Part shown: positions 9,933 through 18,876 of the stretch, piece after piece
Layout: each line of letters starts with the position of its first letter
Numbering within the stretch: the stretch's first letter is position 1
Source of the DNA: Nitrospirota bacterium
GTDB lineage: Bacteria; Nitrospirota; Thermodesulfovibrionia; Thermodesulfovibrionales; UBA1546
Direction of reading: 5' to 3'
Assembly: GCA_016208915.1 (NCBI GenBank)
Contig: JACQXE010000004.1
Location: forward strand, 1 to 64,000
DNA: 64,000 nucleotides
Notes under the pieces: model-generated
Told to the model about the DNA's origin: nothing
Seen by the model: only the letters and a program-made list of their open reading frames with translations
Databases searched by the model: none
Translations under genes and position numbers: made by a program

Positions 9933-10382
9933 ATGAATACAAATATCGAATGCCCGTCATGTTCAAACATCGGGATTTTAGAAAAACCCGAGAAAAATGA
10001 TTATGGGCTCTCACACTGGCCTATACAGATTAAATTAATGGGGACAGTCATACCTTTTCTGAATAATGCAGACCTTCTCGTTGCAGCAGATTGCACTGCC
10101 TTTGCCGTGAAAGGCTTTCACGAAAGATTTCTGAAGGATAAGAAGCTGTTGATCGGCTGTCCGAAACTCGACAATGCGCAGTTTTATGTCGAAAAATTCA
10201 CAGAGATATTCAGCAACATCCCTATTAAGACTGTCACCTGTCTCAGGATGGAAGTCCCATGCTGCGGCGGCATAACAGCAATATTGAAGGAAGCGATAAA
10301 GAGGTCAGGGAAAGACATACCTTTTGCAGAGACAATTATTGGTGTTAAAGGCAATGTACTTGGAGAAAAGAAGGTTGAATAA
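9933..10382 (+). CDS. Stand-alone ferredoxin-associated C-terminal domain protein
   Basis: LSHWPIQIKLM..PFLNNADLLVAADCTAFA..FHERFLKDKKLLIGCPKLD resembles the tail of 4Fe-4S proteins; ORF track start 9912, SD-preferred ATG at 9933. Confidence 0.6.
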   Translation: MNTNIECPSCSNIGILEKPEKNDYGLSHWPIQIKLMGTVIPFLNNADLLVAADCTAFAVKGFHERFLKDKKLLIGCPKLDNAQFYVEKFTEIFSNIPIKTVTCLRMEVPCCGGITAILKEAIKRSGKDIPFAETIIGVKGNVLGEKKVE

Positions 10383-10574
10383 AAAGCAAGGTACAGTATT
10401 TTCGCTCATTCCCTGCCTGCCGCCTGCCTGCCGGTAGGCAGGGCAGGCAGGTCGGTCGTTCCGACCTCCGAGGCTTTTGCCTCACCCCCCTCATATTCCC
10501 CCCTTAGCAAGGGGGGATGGAGGGGGGTGTAGGAATATCAGCAAAAGAAACCGCTTAAATACCATACCTTGCTT
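10383..10574. repeat. Long-hairpin interspersed repeat, copy B (GC-core subtype)
   Basis: Arms AAAGCAAGGTACAGTATTTT ... AAATACCATACCTTGCTTT; same core plus GCCTGCCTGCCGGTAGGCAGGGCAGGC hairpin. Confidence 0.9.
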
Positions 10575-10583
10575 TTCTAAATT

Positions 10584-10599
10584 TATGACTTAAATCATA
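10584..10599. promoter_or_regulatory. ATGA-N6-TCAT palindrome (candidate Crp/Fnr site)
   Basis: tATGACTTAAATCATa, about 50 nt upstream of DUF1858 gene. Confidence 0.55.
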
Positions 10600-10647
10600 C
10601 AACTTAATAAAAGACAAGCATTAAACTAAAGCAAAAAGGAGGTTAAG

Positions 10648-10860
10648 ATGACAGCAACAAAAATAAAGGTAACAAAAGATACCTTAATAGGAGATGTAAT
10701 AAAAAACAGCCCTTCAGGCACCAAGATTATAGAGAAATATTTTGGCAACGGCTGTTTCACATGCCCGGGAGTAAAGGTTGAATCTATCGCGTTCGGAGCT
10801 ATGATGCACAATGTTGACCCAAACAAGATTGTAGATGAAATAAATGCGCTTTCAGATTAA
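10648..10860 (+). CDS. DUF1858-domain protein
   Basis: KVTKDTLIGDVIKNSPSGTKIIEKYFGNGCFTCPG. Confidence 0.75.
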   Translation: MTATKIKVTKDTLIGDVIKNSPSGTKIIEKYFGNGCFTCPGVKVESIAFGAMMHNVDPNKIVDEINALSD

Positions 10861-11024
10861 TCTGACTTGCTGTTTTAAATTACAGCAAACTTATACCTTG
10901 ACTTATATTTTGATTTTGCTATGCTTCAAATATAGCTGTTCGGCTGCTCAAAAGGGGGTGAAATAAACTGATTTTTTCAGTAAAAGGGGATTATTTTTTA
11001 ATATCTTGAAAAAGGAGGCGTCTG

Positions 11025-12656
11025 ATGCGAAAAAATATCTTTGTATTTTTATTAGCATTCCTTACGCTTATTGCGACAGGTTTTGTTTATTATGCACCGG
11101 CTGATGCACAGAAAGCAGTGACTGAAAAACCTGTCAAGGCAGAGGCATGTTATGGCTGTCATGTAGATATTAAAGACTTTCACACAAAAGGAAAACATTC
11201 AAAGGTAAGCTGTTCGAACTGCCATGAAGGCATAGACAAACATCTTAAGAATTCATCTACAGCGCCTGTCACAAAAATGGATCATGCCACTTGTGGTAAA
11301 TGCCACAAAGAACAATATGAGTCTTTTATTTCAGTAAATCTCGAATCAAAGGCAAAAGTGGAAAAAGCCACATTCAAGAGCAGATCGCCGTTATTCGACA
11401 AGCTGATGGCCCCTCATGGCTTTACAAAAGAGCACGCTGAGCCGAGAAGCCATGTATTTATGCTCATTGACCATTATACTGTTGACAGAGCCTACGGCGG
11501 AAGATTCCAGCTTAAAAACTGGACCAATATAACTGATGGCAAGGCTTCTGAAAAATCAGCATGGGAACTTCTTACAGATAAAGAACCTTCAACATCTGAT
11601 CAGAAAGTATTCATGCCGCAGACTGCAACAGCAGCAAATCCAGTCTGTCTCCAGTGTAAGACTCAGGATAACATACTTAGATGGAAATATATGGGAGACA
11701 AAGACCCAAAGGCAAAATGGGACAGGACATCAAAGGTTGTTGAACTCGCCAGAGATCTGAGGCATCCGATAAACTGCTTTGCATGTCATGACCCGCATTC
11801 AACACAGCCGAGGGTTGTAAGGGATGCGCTCATAGAAGCAGTTGTTGACAGAGGCGAAGGGACGTATCCGTATGATAAAGAAAAGAGCAAGAAGGTCACG
11901 ATAAAAAAAGTTATGTTCAGGGACTTCAGGGCAATCGGCATTCTTAACAAACCTGATTCCAATCTCTTATGCGCCCAGTGTCATGTTGAGTATAACTGCA
12001 ATCCGGGACATAATCCTGAGACAGGCGAAGCAGTCGGGATGACTGACAGAAGGACAAACCTATTTCAGTGGGTAAATGTATTTGACTATAACAAAAAGAT
12101 GGCAGAGTATAAATTTAAAGACTTTAAGCACGCAACCACCGGCGCATCCCTTTCAAAGATTCAGCATCCTGAGGTTGAGACATTCTGGGGAAGCAAACAC
12201 GAAAAGGCAGGAGTTGAATGCAAAGACTGCCATATGCCGAAGATAAAAAAAGGAAACAAGGCATACACATGGCATGGACAGAGGAGCGCAAGATACATGA
12301 AGAGAGATACATGCGTAAAATGTCATCCGGACTGGACAGAACAGGAAGCTGATTATCAGATAGATGCAATCCAGAACTACATCAGGGGGAAACTCACAAA
12401 GGCGGAATTCTGGCTTGGACAGTTCATAGACACATTTGCAAAGGCAAAGGCTGCGGGTGCTCCAGAAGAAACCTTAAAAGAAGCAAGGGCATTGCACGAT
12501 ACAGCCCAAACATACTGGGAATGGTGGACTGCTGAAAACAGCGATGGCTTCCATAATCAGGATGCTGCAAGGGAATCTTTGGCGAGGTCTATTGATGCAT
12601 CTCAAAAGGGAATAAAACTGCTGAATGATGCAATGGCCTCTGCAGCTAAAAAATAA
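11025..12656 (+). CDS. Octaheme cytochrome c nitrite reductase (ONR/NrfA superfamily)
   Basis: Signal peptide; seven CXXCH (CYGCH, CSNCH, CGKCH, CFACH, CAQCH, CKDCH, CVKCH) plus CLQCK as the fourth heme motif, the ONR catalytic-heme arrangement. Confidence 0.8.
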   Translation: MRKNIFVFLLAFLTLIATGFVYYAPADAQKAVTEKPVKAEACYGCHVDIKDFHTKGKHSKVSCSNCHEGIDKHLKNSSTAPVTKMDHATCGKCHKEQYESFISVNLESKAKVEKATFKSRSPLFDKLMAPHGFTKEHAEPRSHVFMLIDHYTVDRAYGGRFQLKNWTNITDGKASEKSAWELLTDKEPSTSDQKVFMPQTATAANPVCLQCKTQDNILRWKYMGDKDPKAKWDRTSKVVELARDLRHPINCFACHDPHSTQPRVVRDALIEAVVDRGEGTYPYDKEKSKKVTIKKVMFRDFRAIGILNKPDSNLLCAQCHVEYNCNPGHNPETGEAVGMTDRRTNLFQWVNVFDYNKKMAEYKFKDFKHATTGASLSKIQHPEVETFWGSKHEKAGVECKDCHMPKIKKGNKAYTWHGQRSARYMKRDTCVKCHPDWTEQEADYQIDAIQNYIRGKLTKAEFWLGQFIDTFAKAKAAGAPEETLKEARALHDTAQTYWEWWTAENSDGFHNQDAARESLARSIDASQKGIKLLNDAMASAAKK

Positions 12657-12658
12657 TT

Positions 12659-12674
12659 TATGATTTAAATCATG
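12659..12674. promoter_or_regulatory. ATGA-N6-TCAT palindrome (candidate Crp/Fnr site)
   Basis: tATGATTTAAATCATg, about 75 nt upstream of HAO-like gene. Confidence 0.55.
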
Positions 12675-12747
12675 GAATAAAAAACAGTTTGATTTTAAAA
12701 TTTTCTGAAATCCAGATTATCTGGTAAAAAAATAACAGGAGGTTTTT

Positions 12748-13977
12748 ATGAATATTTTAAGGATTTTGCTGGTATTGTGCTGCGCTCTTCTGATGAGCAG
12801 TCTTTCATTTGCCGCCGGCCAGAAAAGCGTCTGCATTGACTGCCACAAAAAAATAACTCCCGGTGTAGTTCAGCAGCATCTTGATGGCAAGATGTCAAAA
12901 AAGGGCATTGACTGCTCAACATGTCACGGCTCTGAACATAAGAAGGCTGATGATGCAAAGCTTGCAAAGATGCCTACACCAGAAACCTGTTCCGGCTGCC
13001 ATTCAAAACAGGTAGACCAGTTTAAGGCAGGAAAACATAATCTCGCATGGATTGCGGCAAGCGCAATGCCCATGTGGGCGCATCAGCCAAAGGGTGTTGT
13101 AGGGGAAGGTTATAAGGGCTGTTCAAGCTGCCACAAGATAGGCGTAAAGGGTGAAAAAGAGAAATACGAATATCATTACGGGAATGCCCAGTGCGATTCA
13201 TGTCATACAAGACATTCATTCAAGAAATCAGAGGCGCAGGACCCTCGCGCATGTCAGACATGCCACATGGGTTTTGACCATCCCCAGTGGGAAATGTGGT
13301 CGACATCAAAGCATGGGTCAATCTGGCAGATAGAAGGCAAGGGAAGCAAGCGCGCGCCTACCTGCCAGACATGCCATATGGCTGGAGGAGACCATAATGT
13401 AATGACATCATGGGGCTTTCTTGCATTAAGGCTTCCTGAAGATGACAAGGACTGGCTGAATGACAGGGTGACGATACTTCAGGCACTCGGTGTTCTTGAT
13501 GATAAAGGCAACCCGACTGCAAGGCTTGATGTAGTAAAGGCTGGCAAGGTTGCGAGACTCACAAAAGAAGAGTTCCAAAAAGAACGCGACAAGATGATAA
13601 AGATCTGTGCAAACTGTCATGGAACTTCATATGCAAAAAACCAGCTCGAGGCTGCTGATATGGTTATTAAGGATGTAGACAAGATAATGGCTGAGGCAAT
13701 AAGAGAAGTTCAGGGTCTTTACAAAGATGGAATACTCAAAAAACCTGCGAACTGGACGTTTGCGCCTGATCTGCTTCAGTTCTATGAGGCAAAAAGCTCG
13801 GTCGAGCAGGACCTCTATGTCATGTTTCTCGAATACCGGATGAGGGCGTTTCAGGGCGCGTTCCATATGAACCCTGACTACATGCACTGGTACGGCTGGG
13901 CTCCGATGAAGGAGACATTGCAGAAAATTAAGGATGAGGCAGAAAAGTTGAGGGCTGAAAAGGCTGCGAAAAAGTAA
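12748..13977 (+). CDS. HAO-superfamily octaheme cytochrome c
   Basis: Eight CXXCH (CIDCH, CSTCH, CSGCH, CSSCH, CDSCH, CQTCH, CQTCH, CANCH); STSKHGSIW and NPDYMHWYGWAPM as in HAO-like proteins. Confidence 0.82.
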   Translation: MNILRILLVLCCALLMSSLSFAAGQKSVCIDCHKKITPGVVQQHLDGKMSKKGIDCSTCHGSEHKKADDAKLAKMPTPETCSGCHSKQVDQFKAGKHNLAWIAASAMPMWAHQPKGVVGEGYKGCSSCHKIGVKGEKEKYEYHYGNAQCDSCHTRHSFKKSEAQDPRACQTCHMGFDHPQWEMWSTSKHGSIWQIEGKGSKRAPTCQTCHMAGGDHNVMTSWGFLALRLPEDDKDWLNDRVTILQALGVLDDKGNPTARLDVVKAGKVARLTKEEFQKERDKMIKICANCHGTSYAKNQLEAADMVIKDVDKIMAEAIREVQGLYKDGILKKPANWTFAPDLLQFYEAKSSVEQDLYVMFLEYRMRAFQGAFHMNPDYMHWYGWAPMKETLQKIKDEAEKLRAEKAAKK

Positions 13978-13983
13978 TATATA

Positions 13984-14007
13984 GGGGGGAGCAAGCTCCC
14001 CCCTTTT
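13984..14007. terminator. Rho-independent terminator after HAO-like gene
   Basis: GGGGGGAGCAAGCTCCCCCCTTTT. Confidence 0.85.
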
Positions 14008-14075
14008 CTCTTTATTTTTTTGTTAATAAGGTATTTTTAATAGCTATTAAATTATTCTAAAAAGGAGGATAAGAT

Positions 14076-14237
14076 ATGCAAAAATACAAATGTACTGTAT
14101 GCGGTTACATCTATGACCCTGAAGCAGGAGACCCTGACAGCGGAATACCGCCAAATACACTTTTTGAGAAGCTTCCGGATGACTGGACATGCCCTGTATG
14201 CGGAGCACAAAAAGACCAGTTCGAAAAAACTGATTAA
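14076..14237 (+). CDS. Rubredoxin (absent from the ORF track because short)
   Basis: [63 protein letters not shown]. Confidence 0.95.
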   Translation: MQKYKCTVCGYIYDPEAGDPDSGIPPNTLFEKLPDDWTCPVCGAQKDQFEKTD

Positions 14238-14242
14238 GAAAT

Positions 14243-15184
14243 ATGAGACCGAAGGTCCTGAAAAGATTGCTTTTAATCATATATCTTTCTATTTTTGTAA
14301 CAGCCCTATTTTCATCAATATCATCTGCAACAACTGATTATGCCAGGCAAACAGGTCTGCAGTGCAGTGAATGCCATACAGAGGCAATCGGAGGAGGACA
14401 GCTTACAAAGGAAGGCGAGAAGTTTCTTGATGAGATGAGGATCAAAGGCCTATACATGCCTTTGACAATGACCCAGAAGGCAATCCGCCTGATGATCGGC
14501 TACATCCATCTGCTTGTAGCAATTGCATGGTTTGGAACCATCCTTTACGTTCATATCCTTCTGAAACCTGCGTATGCTTCAAAGGGGCTTCCAAAAGGCG
14601 AATTGATTCTTGGGTGGTTTTCTATCATAATCCTTTCCGTAACAGGCACTCTTCTGACCTTATCTATAATACCCGCATGGAAGGCGTTTTACATGACGAG
14701 ATTTGGAATACTTTTAGGCATAAAAATCATCCTTTTCATCCTCATGGTTACAACAGCAGTTATAGTCACATTTTACATTGGTCCCAAGATGAGGAAAAGA
14801 TGGGGGATTAAGGGCAAGGAAGACCTGTCAGGCAATAAAAGAGACCTGACAAGCGAAGAACTCCATAGCTTTGACGGCAAAGAAGGACGTCCTGCATATG
14901 TTGCATATAAAGGAAGCATTTATGATGTTACACAGAGCAAGCTCTGGAAAAACGGCTCGCACCTTCAGAAACATCTGGCCGGTCACAACCTTACAAACGC
15001 CTTAAAAACCGCTCCCCATGGAGAAGACAAGATACTTGCAATGCCGAAGATAGGGCACCTTATTCCTGCTATAGAAAAAACAGCAAAGCCATTTTATGAA
15101 AAGCTTTTTTATTTCTTTGCCTATCTTAATCTTGCTTTGGTGTTTCTCATCGTCTTTGTTATAGCTTTGTGGAAATGGGATTAA
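14243..15184 (+). CDS. Membrane protein fusing monoheme CXXCH, CopD-like TM domain and cytochrome b5-like heme-binding domain
   Basis: LQCSECHTEA; multi-TM segment; LTSEELHSFDGKEGRPAYVAYKGSIYDVTQSKLWKNGSHLQKHLAGHNLTNAL. Confidence 0.7.
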   Translation: MRPKVLKRLLLIIYLSIFVTALFSSISSATTDYARQTGLQCSECHTEAIGGGQLTKEGEKFLDEMRIKGLYMPLTMTQKAIRLMIGYIHLLVAIAWFGTILYVHILLKPAYASKGLPKGELILGWFSIIILSVTGTLLTLSIIPAWKAFYMTRFGILLGIKIILFILMVTTAVIVTFYIGPKMRKRWGIKGKEDLSGNKRDLTSEELHSFDGKEGRPAYVAYKGSIYDVTQSKLWKNGSHLQKHLAGHNLTNALKTAPHGEDKILAMPKIGHLIPAIEKTAKPFYEKLFYFFAYLNLALVFLIVFVIALWKWD

Positions 15185-15211
15185 GGCAGGATTTTGGAAT
15201 AAGACAAATAT

Positions 15212-15239
15212 AAAAGGGGGCAAGATTTGCCCCCTTTTA
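15212..15239. terminator. Bidirectional terminator between convergent genes
   Basis: AAAAGGGGGCAAGATTTGCCCCCTTTT. Confidence 0.85.
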
Positions 15240-15274
15240 AGCAGCAAATAAATCTTGATGCGGCGTTCTTTCTT

Positions 15275-16600
15275 TTAAAATCTCAAGGCATAGGCAATAC
15301 CAAAAGCATTCTGGTACATCTCGATCTTTTCATTACCAGCAGCAACACCAAAATCATTAAAAAGACTCGAGCCTGTTTCTGAGTTTTTGACAGCATGCAT
15401 ATAAGCTATAGTCAGCTCAGAGCTTTTTGTTATGTTGTAGGTTAAACCAAAGGTGTAATGGTCCTGAATAACTCCAGGCGCAAGAATATTAAATGTCACA
15501 TCACGCGACTGAATAGGGTTATCGCAATGGCTATAGCCTGCACGTACAGTCAGATCAGTGAACTGATACTGAACACCGATCTTCCACACATTGACATCAT
15601 CCCAGCCAAAGCCTCTGTCATCATCGCCGCCGAGAGTATTAGCAATTGTTGATCCATGACTTTTGCTTGAATTGCCAACAGAGTTAACATCAGAATAATT
15701 AATACGCTGATAATCAAGAGCAATTGTCAAAGGCTGCATTACCTTCACTGCAATGCCTGCGTTATAATTCTCTGGCATATCAAAATCACCCTGCTCTGCA
15801 AACAAGCCTTTATATTTGTCGAACTTGCTCATATAAATCTTGGTAGAATATGCCGCACCCAGTGTTACTGCATCTGAAATCTTGCCCATCCATCCAATGC
15901 GTGCTCCTAAACCAGTCGCAGTGTCATAGCCATTATTTGTTAGCTTTGTTTTATCCTCTGAATATGCTGCAAATCCCTGCAGTCCTTTTGCCTTGAACCG
16001 CTGATAACCTATCAGAGGAGAAATACCAATAGCATGATTAGGATTAATCTTATACGCAACTGTCGGCGCAATTACCAATTGCGACAGATCAACGCCTAAT
16101 TCAGTTGTACCGCATAATATATTGTTACTTGCTGCAGTTCCTTGACCACCCATGGTAAGAAAATTATTGCAGGTACCAACACCAGCAGCAGACGTAATCT
16201 GACCTGTCGGATAGTCTGTATTCATCCCGCCGTTGGCGTAAACAGTTACTCCAAGAGAAAGATTTTGATTAATCATCCTGTTGTAGGCAAACTCCGGGAT
16301 AAAAAAATTAGTGCTGTCACTGCTAACTGCAGCACTTATTGCTGCAGCACCGGTACGATTAGAGTTACGCTTCGGGCTGAACCAGTCTAACCCAACGTCA
16401 AGCCGCTCTCCGACAAAGACCATCCCGGCCGGATTTGTTGCACCCACCATTGCATCCTGTGCCACTGCAGTTGTGGCCCCTGCCATGCCTTTTGCTTTCA
16501 GTCCATAACCGTGTGAGAAATAACCGTTTGTTGCTTGTGCAATATTGCTAATACCTAAGATTAAAACTAACAACAAAAACAAAAGCAATAGTTTTCTCAT
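15275..16600 (-). CDS. OmpP1/FadL/TodX-family outer membrane protein
   Basis: Signal peptide, NGYFSHGYGLKAKGMAGATTAVAQDAMVGATNPAGMVFVG FadL N-terminus. Confidence 0.85.
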   Translation of the reverse strand: MRKLLLLFLLLVLILGISNIAQATNGYFSHGYGLKAKGMAGATTAVAQDAMVGATNPAGMVFVGERLDVGLDWFSPKRNSNRTGAAAISAAVSSDSTNFFIPEFAYNRMINQNLSLGVTVYANGGMNTDYPTGQITSAAGVGTCNNFLTMGGQGTAASNNILCGTTELGVDLSQLVIAPTVAYKINPNHAIGISPLIGYQRFKAKGLQGFAAYSEDKTKLTNNGYDTATGLGARIGWMGKISDAVTLGAAYSTKIYMSKFDKYKGLFAEQGDFDMPENYNAGIAVKVMQPLTIALDYQRINYSDVNSVGNSSKSHGSTIANTLGGDDDRGFGWDDVNVWKIGVQYQFTDLTVRAGYSHCDNPIQSRDVTFNILAPGVIQDHYTFGLTYNITKSSELTIAYMHAVKNSETGSSLFNDFGVAAGNEKIEMYQNAFGIAYALRF

Positions 16601-16665
16601 CTTTTATCCTCCTTATATTTTTTTACAACTAATGCTGCCATTTATCCCTCTCTTTTCACCTCCCC

Positions 16666-17634
16666 TTACTTGAGATGGGCTGTTGCCATCTCTACAATCT
16701 CATCCTGTATCTTACCGGGCATCTTCATATTTTTCATGAATGCCCAGTTGCCCGCATCTTCAAAATAAACCTTCATCCTGTACATCTCATCCAAAGTGGC
16801 AACCTTTACCTTTCCGCCTTCCTTATAAACAATAACCTCTATCGGAAATGACGAGTTGTGGTCTATTCCAGGAAATTTATAAGAATCAGACGCCCGCTTC
16901 TCACCAGCAATCCTGAATGCCCTTGCCTCTGTCTTTGACTCTGTGACCCCGAAGATTATTGCACCCTGCGCTGAAAGATCAAGGGTGTAAATCAATTTCC
17001 AGTTTTTCCTGTTTTCGAGAATTCCCTTTTTTACATTTTCTGACACTCTTTTAAATGTAGCATCAGAATCATCAGAGGCAAGATAAATCTCCTCTACCTT
17101 ATCAATGAAATCGCCGCCTCCCATTCCTCCAACCCTTCCCTTGCTCCTTATCTCTCCTATCTGCATCTTCACAGCATTGCCTGAAACAGCCTTCGCAATT
17201 GTATCAACCATAGAATTTATTGTAGAGAGTGAAAGGTCATTGAGTTTTGTCTCATGAATGATTGTTCTGTTAATGGACGCAGGATTAATGACAGCAACAT
17301 TAATGCCTGTTTCATCCTCATATATCCCTGCCCTTAAAGGCAAGGCAAATGCGGCTTTTACGCCGTTTGATATGATGGACTTTGTATATGCGGAAGAATC
17401 GAATACTATAACTCTCGAGCGAAACTTACAGCCTTCCGGCACGCCAGTGTTATAGACTGCAAGTATTTCCCATCCTGAATTTTTTAATGCAGCATTAACC
17501 TTATTGCTTATTTCGTCAAAATCTCCCTGGGCCTTTTCAACAACCTTGACATAAACACCATACTCACTGGCAAAACTTACAGATACAAACAAGAAAAGCA
17601 TTAAGCAGATAAAAAGAAAAGTCTTATGCCTCAT
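16666..17634 (-). CDS. Secreted hypothetical protein
   Basis: Signal peptide; long intact ORF in operon context. Confidence 0.6.
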   Translation of the reverse strand: MRHKTFLFICLMLFLFVSVSFASEYGVYVKVVEKAQGDFDEISNKVNAALKNSGWEILAVYNTGVPEGCKFRSRVIVFDSSAYTKSIISNGVKAAFALPLRAGIYEDETGINVAVINPASINRTIIHETKLNDLSLSTINSMVDTIAKAVSGNAVKMQIGEIRSKGRVGGMGGGDFIDKVEEIYLASDDSDATFKRVSENVKKGILENRKNWKLIYTLDLSAQGAIIFGVTESKTEARAFRIAGEKRASDSYKFPGIDHNSSFPIEVIVYKEGGKVKVATLDEMYRMKVYFEDAGNWAFMKNMKMPGKIQDEIVEMATAHLK

Positions 17635-17703
17635 TTCCCTCTCCTTTCAGTTATCCAATTACTCTGATTTTTCCCTCTTGCCTTCAGGTTCTATCTCAGT
17701 CTT

Positions 17704-18183
17704 TCATACGAATAACGTAATGTCTGCATCAAGCGCAAAGTCAAGGAATTCAGCAGCGCCTGCTACCTCTACACCATCAATCAAATCATCTTTGGCAACT
17801 CCTGTCATCTCCAGAGAAGGAGCGCAGGCTATCATCCTGACGCCTCCCTCTAAGCAGGTAGTCAGAAACTCGGGAATAGAAGGCCACTTAATCTTATTCA
17901 CCATCCCCTTCATCATGGCTGTGGCAAGTGCGGTCATGCCAGGAAGCACACCGAGGATATTAGGAAAAGGCACAGGCGATGGCATAGCAGGATTGCCTAT
18001 AGGTGAAACCTTCAACGAGTGATTTTTATTTTTGTTTACTATATCGACACCATAAAGGGTAAAGAATATACCCACTTCCACGTCCATTGCAAAAGCTGTT
18101 GATGCGAGGATCAAGGGCGGGTACGCCATATCAAGACTACCCTTTGAGGCGATGATTGCCATTCTTTTCTTCTTCTCTCCCAC
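17704..18183 (-). CDS. DsrE/DsrF/DrsH-like (DsrE2-type) protein
   Basis: MAIIASKGSLDMAYPPLILASTAFAMDVEVGIFFTLYGVDIV. Confidence 0.8.
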   Translation of the reverse strand: MGEKKKRMAIIASKGSLDMAYPPLILASTAFAMDVEVGIFFTLYGVDIVNKNKNHSLKVSPIGNPAMPSPVPFPNILGVLPGMTALATAMMKGMVNKIKWPSIPEFLTTCLEGGVRMIACAPSLEMTGVAKDDLIDGVEVAGAAEFLDFALDADITLFV

Positions 18184-18210
18184 AACTACACCTCCTTTTT
18201 TTATCAGCGT

Positions 18211-18441
18211 TTATACAATTTTGTTTATTTTAGCTTTAAGAGCCTCTGAAATTGTGTTAGCCAGATTCTTATCAATAAAGAGCGCAACCATCTTGCTTAT
18301 CTTTTCAGCGGCTTCCAATAAACTTTTTTGGTCATCTGACGCATCTTCTATAACAGTCAATACCCTCTTTAAAAAAATAGGACTTGAGGCTTTCTCGAGC
18401 TGTCCATGTATGATGCTCTTTAAATCATGCTTGATATCCAT
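18211..18441 (-). CDS. Small hypothetical protein
   Basis: Intact ORF co-oriented between DsrE-like and membrane genes. Confidence 0.45.
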   Translation of the reverse strand: MDIKHDLKSIIHGQLEKASSPIFLKRVLTVIEDASDDQKSLLEAAEKISKMVALFIDKNLANTISEALKAKINKIV

Positions 18442-18447
18442 TGGCCC

Positions 18448-18744
18448 TTAGAGTCCCAACTCTCTTATGACCTTATAGAAAAGATTGATCACTATCACAA
18501 CAAAGACAGCGCCTGCCAAGAATATTATTCCTACAATGAGTTGCCTGTACATCTCCGGAAGATTCGGGAAAAACGGCGTTGAAAGATACCCTATGGTGAA
18601 AAGAACCACTAGATATGAAAGAAATTTCCAGCTTGCTCCTACAGTTCCTCCAGGAATCTTTTTAGACAGACTGAACACTCTAACCAATGCATAAACCATT
18701 ATGCATATGGCTGAGACTGAAAGCGCTAAAAAAAGCTTGTCCAT
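18448..18744 (-). CDS. Small membrane protein
   Basis: Three hydrophobic segments; co-oriented. Confidence 0.5.
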   Translation of the reverse strand: MDKLFLALSVSAICIMVYALVRVFSLSKKIPGGTVGASWKFLSYLVVLFTIGYLSTPFFPNLPEMYRQLIVGIIFLAGAVFVVIVINLFYKVIRELGL

Positions 18745-18841
18745 CCATACCTCCCTAAAAATTTAGTCATATAATTAATACCATCAAATAAGAAAGATGT
18801 CAATAAAAATGATTTGTCTTCAGGGTAGGTATAGCAGATGC

Positions 18842-18874
18842 TTTTTGGGAGGGGTTTTATCCCCTCCCAAAAAA
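18842..18874 (-). terminator. Terminator downstream of DUF3373-like gene
   Basis: TTTTTGGGAGGGGTTTTATCCCCTCCCAAAAA. Confidence 0.8.
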
Positions 18875-18876
18875 TT

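Noticed and set aside
9250-10530. Two copies of the G/C-rich repeat considered as a CRISPR or tandem array
   Set aside because: Copies are far apart, intergenic and with terminal complementary arms, so an interspersed hairpin element
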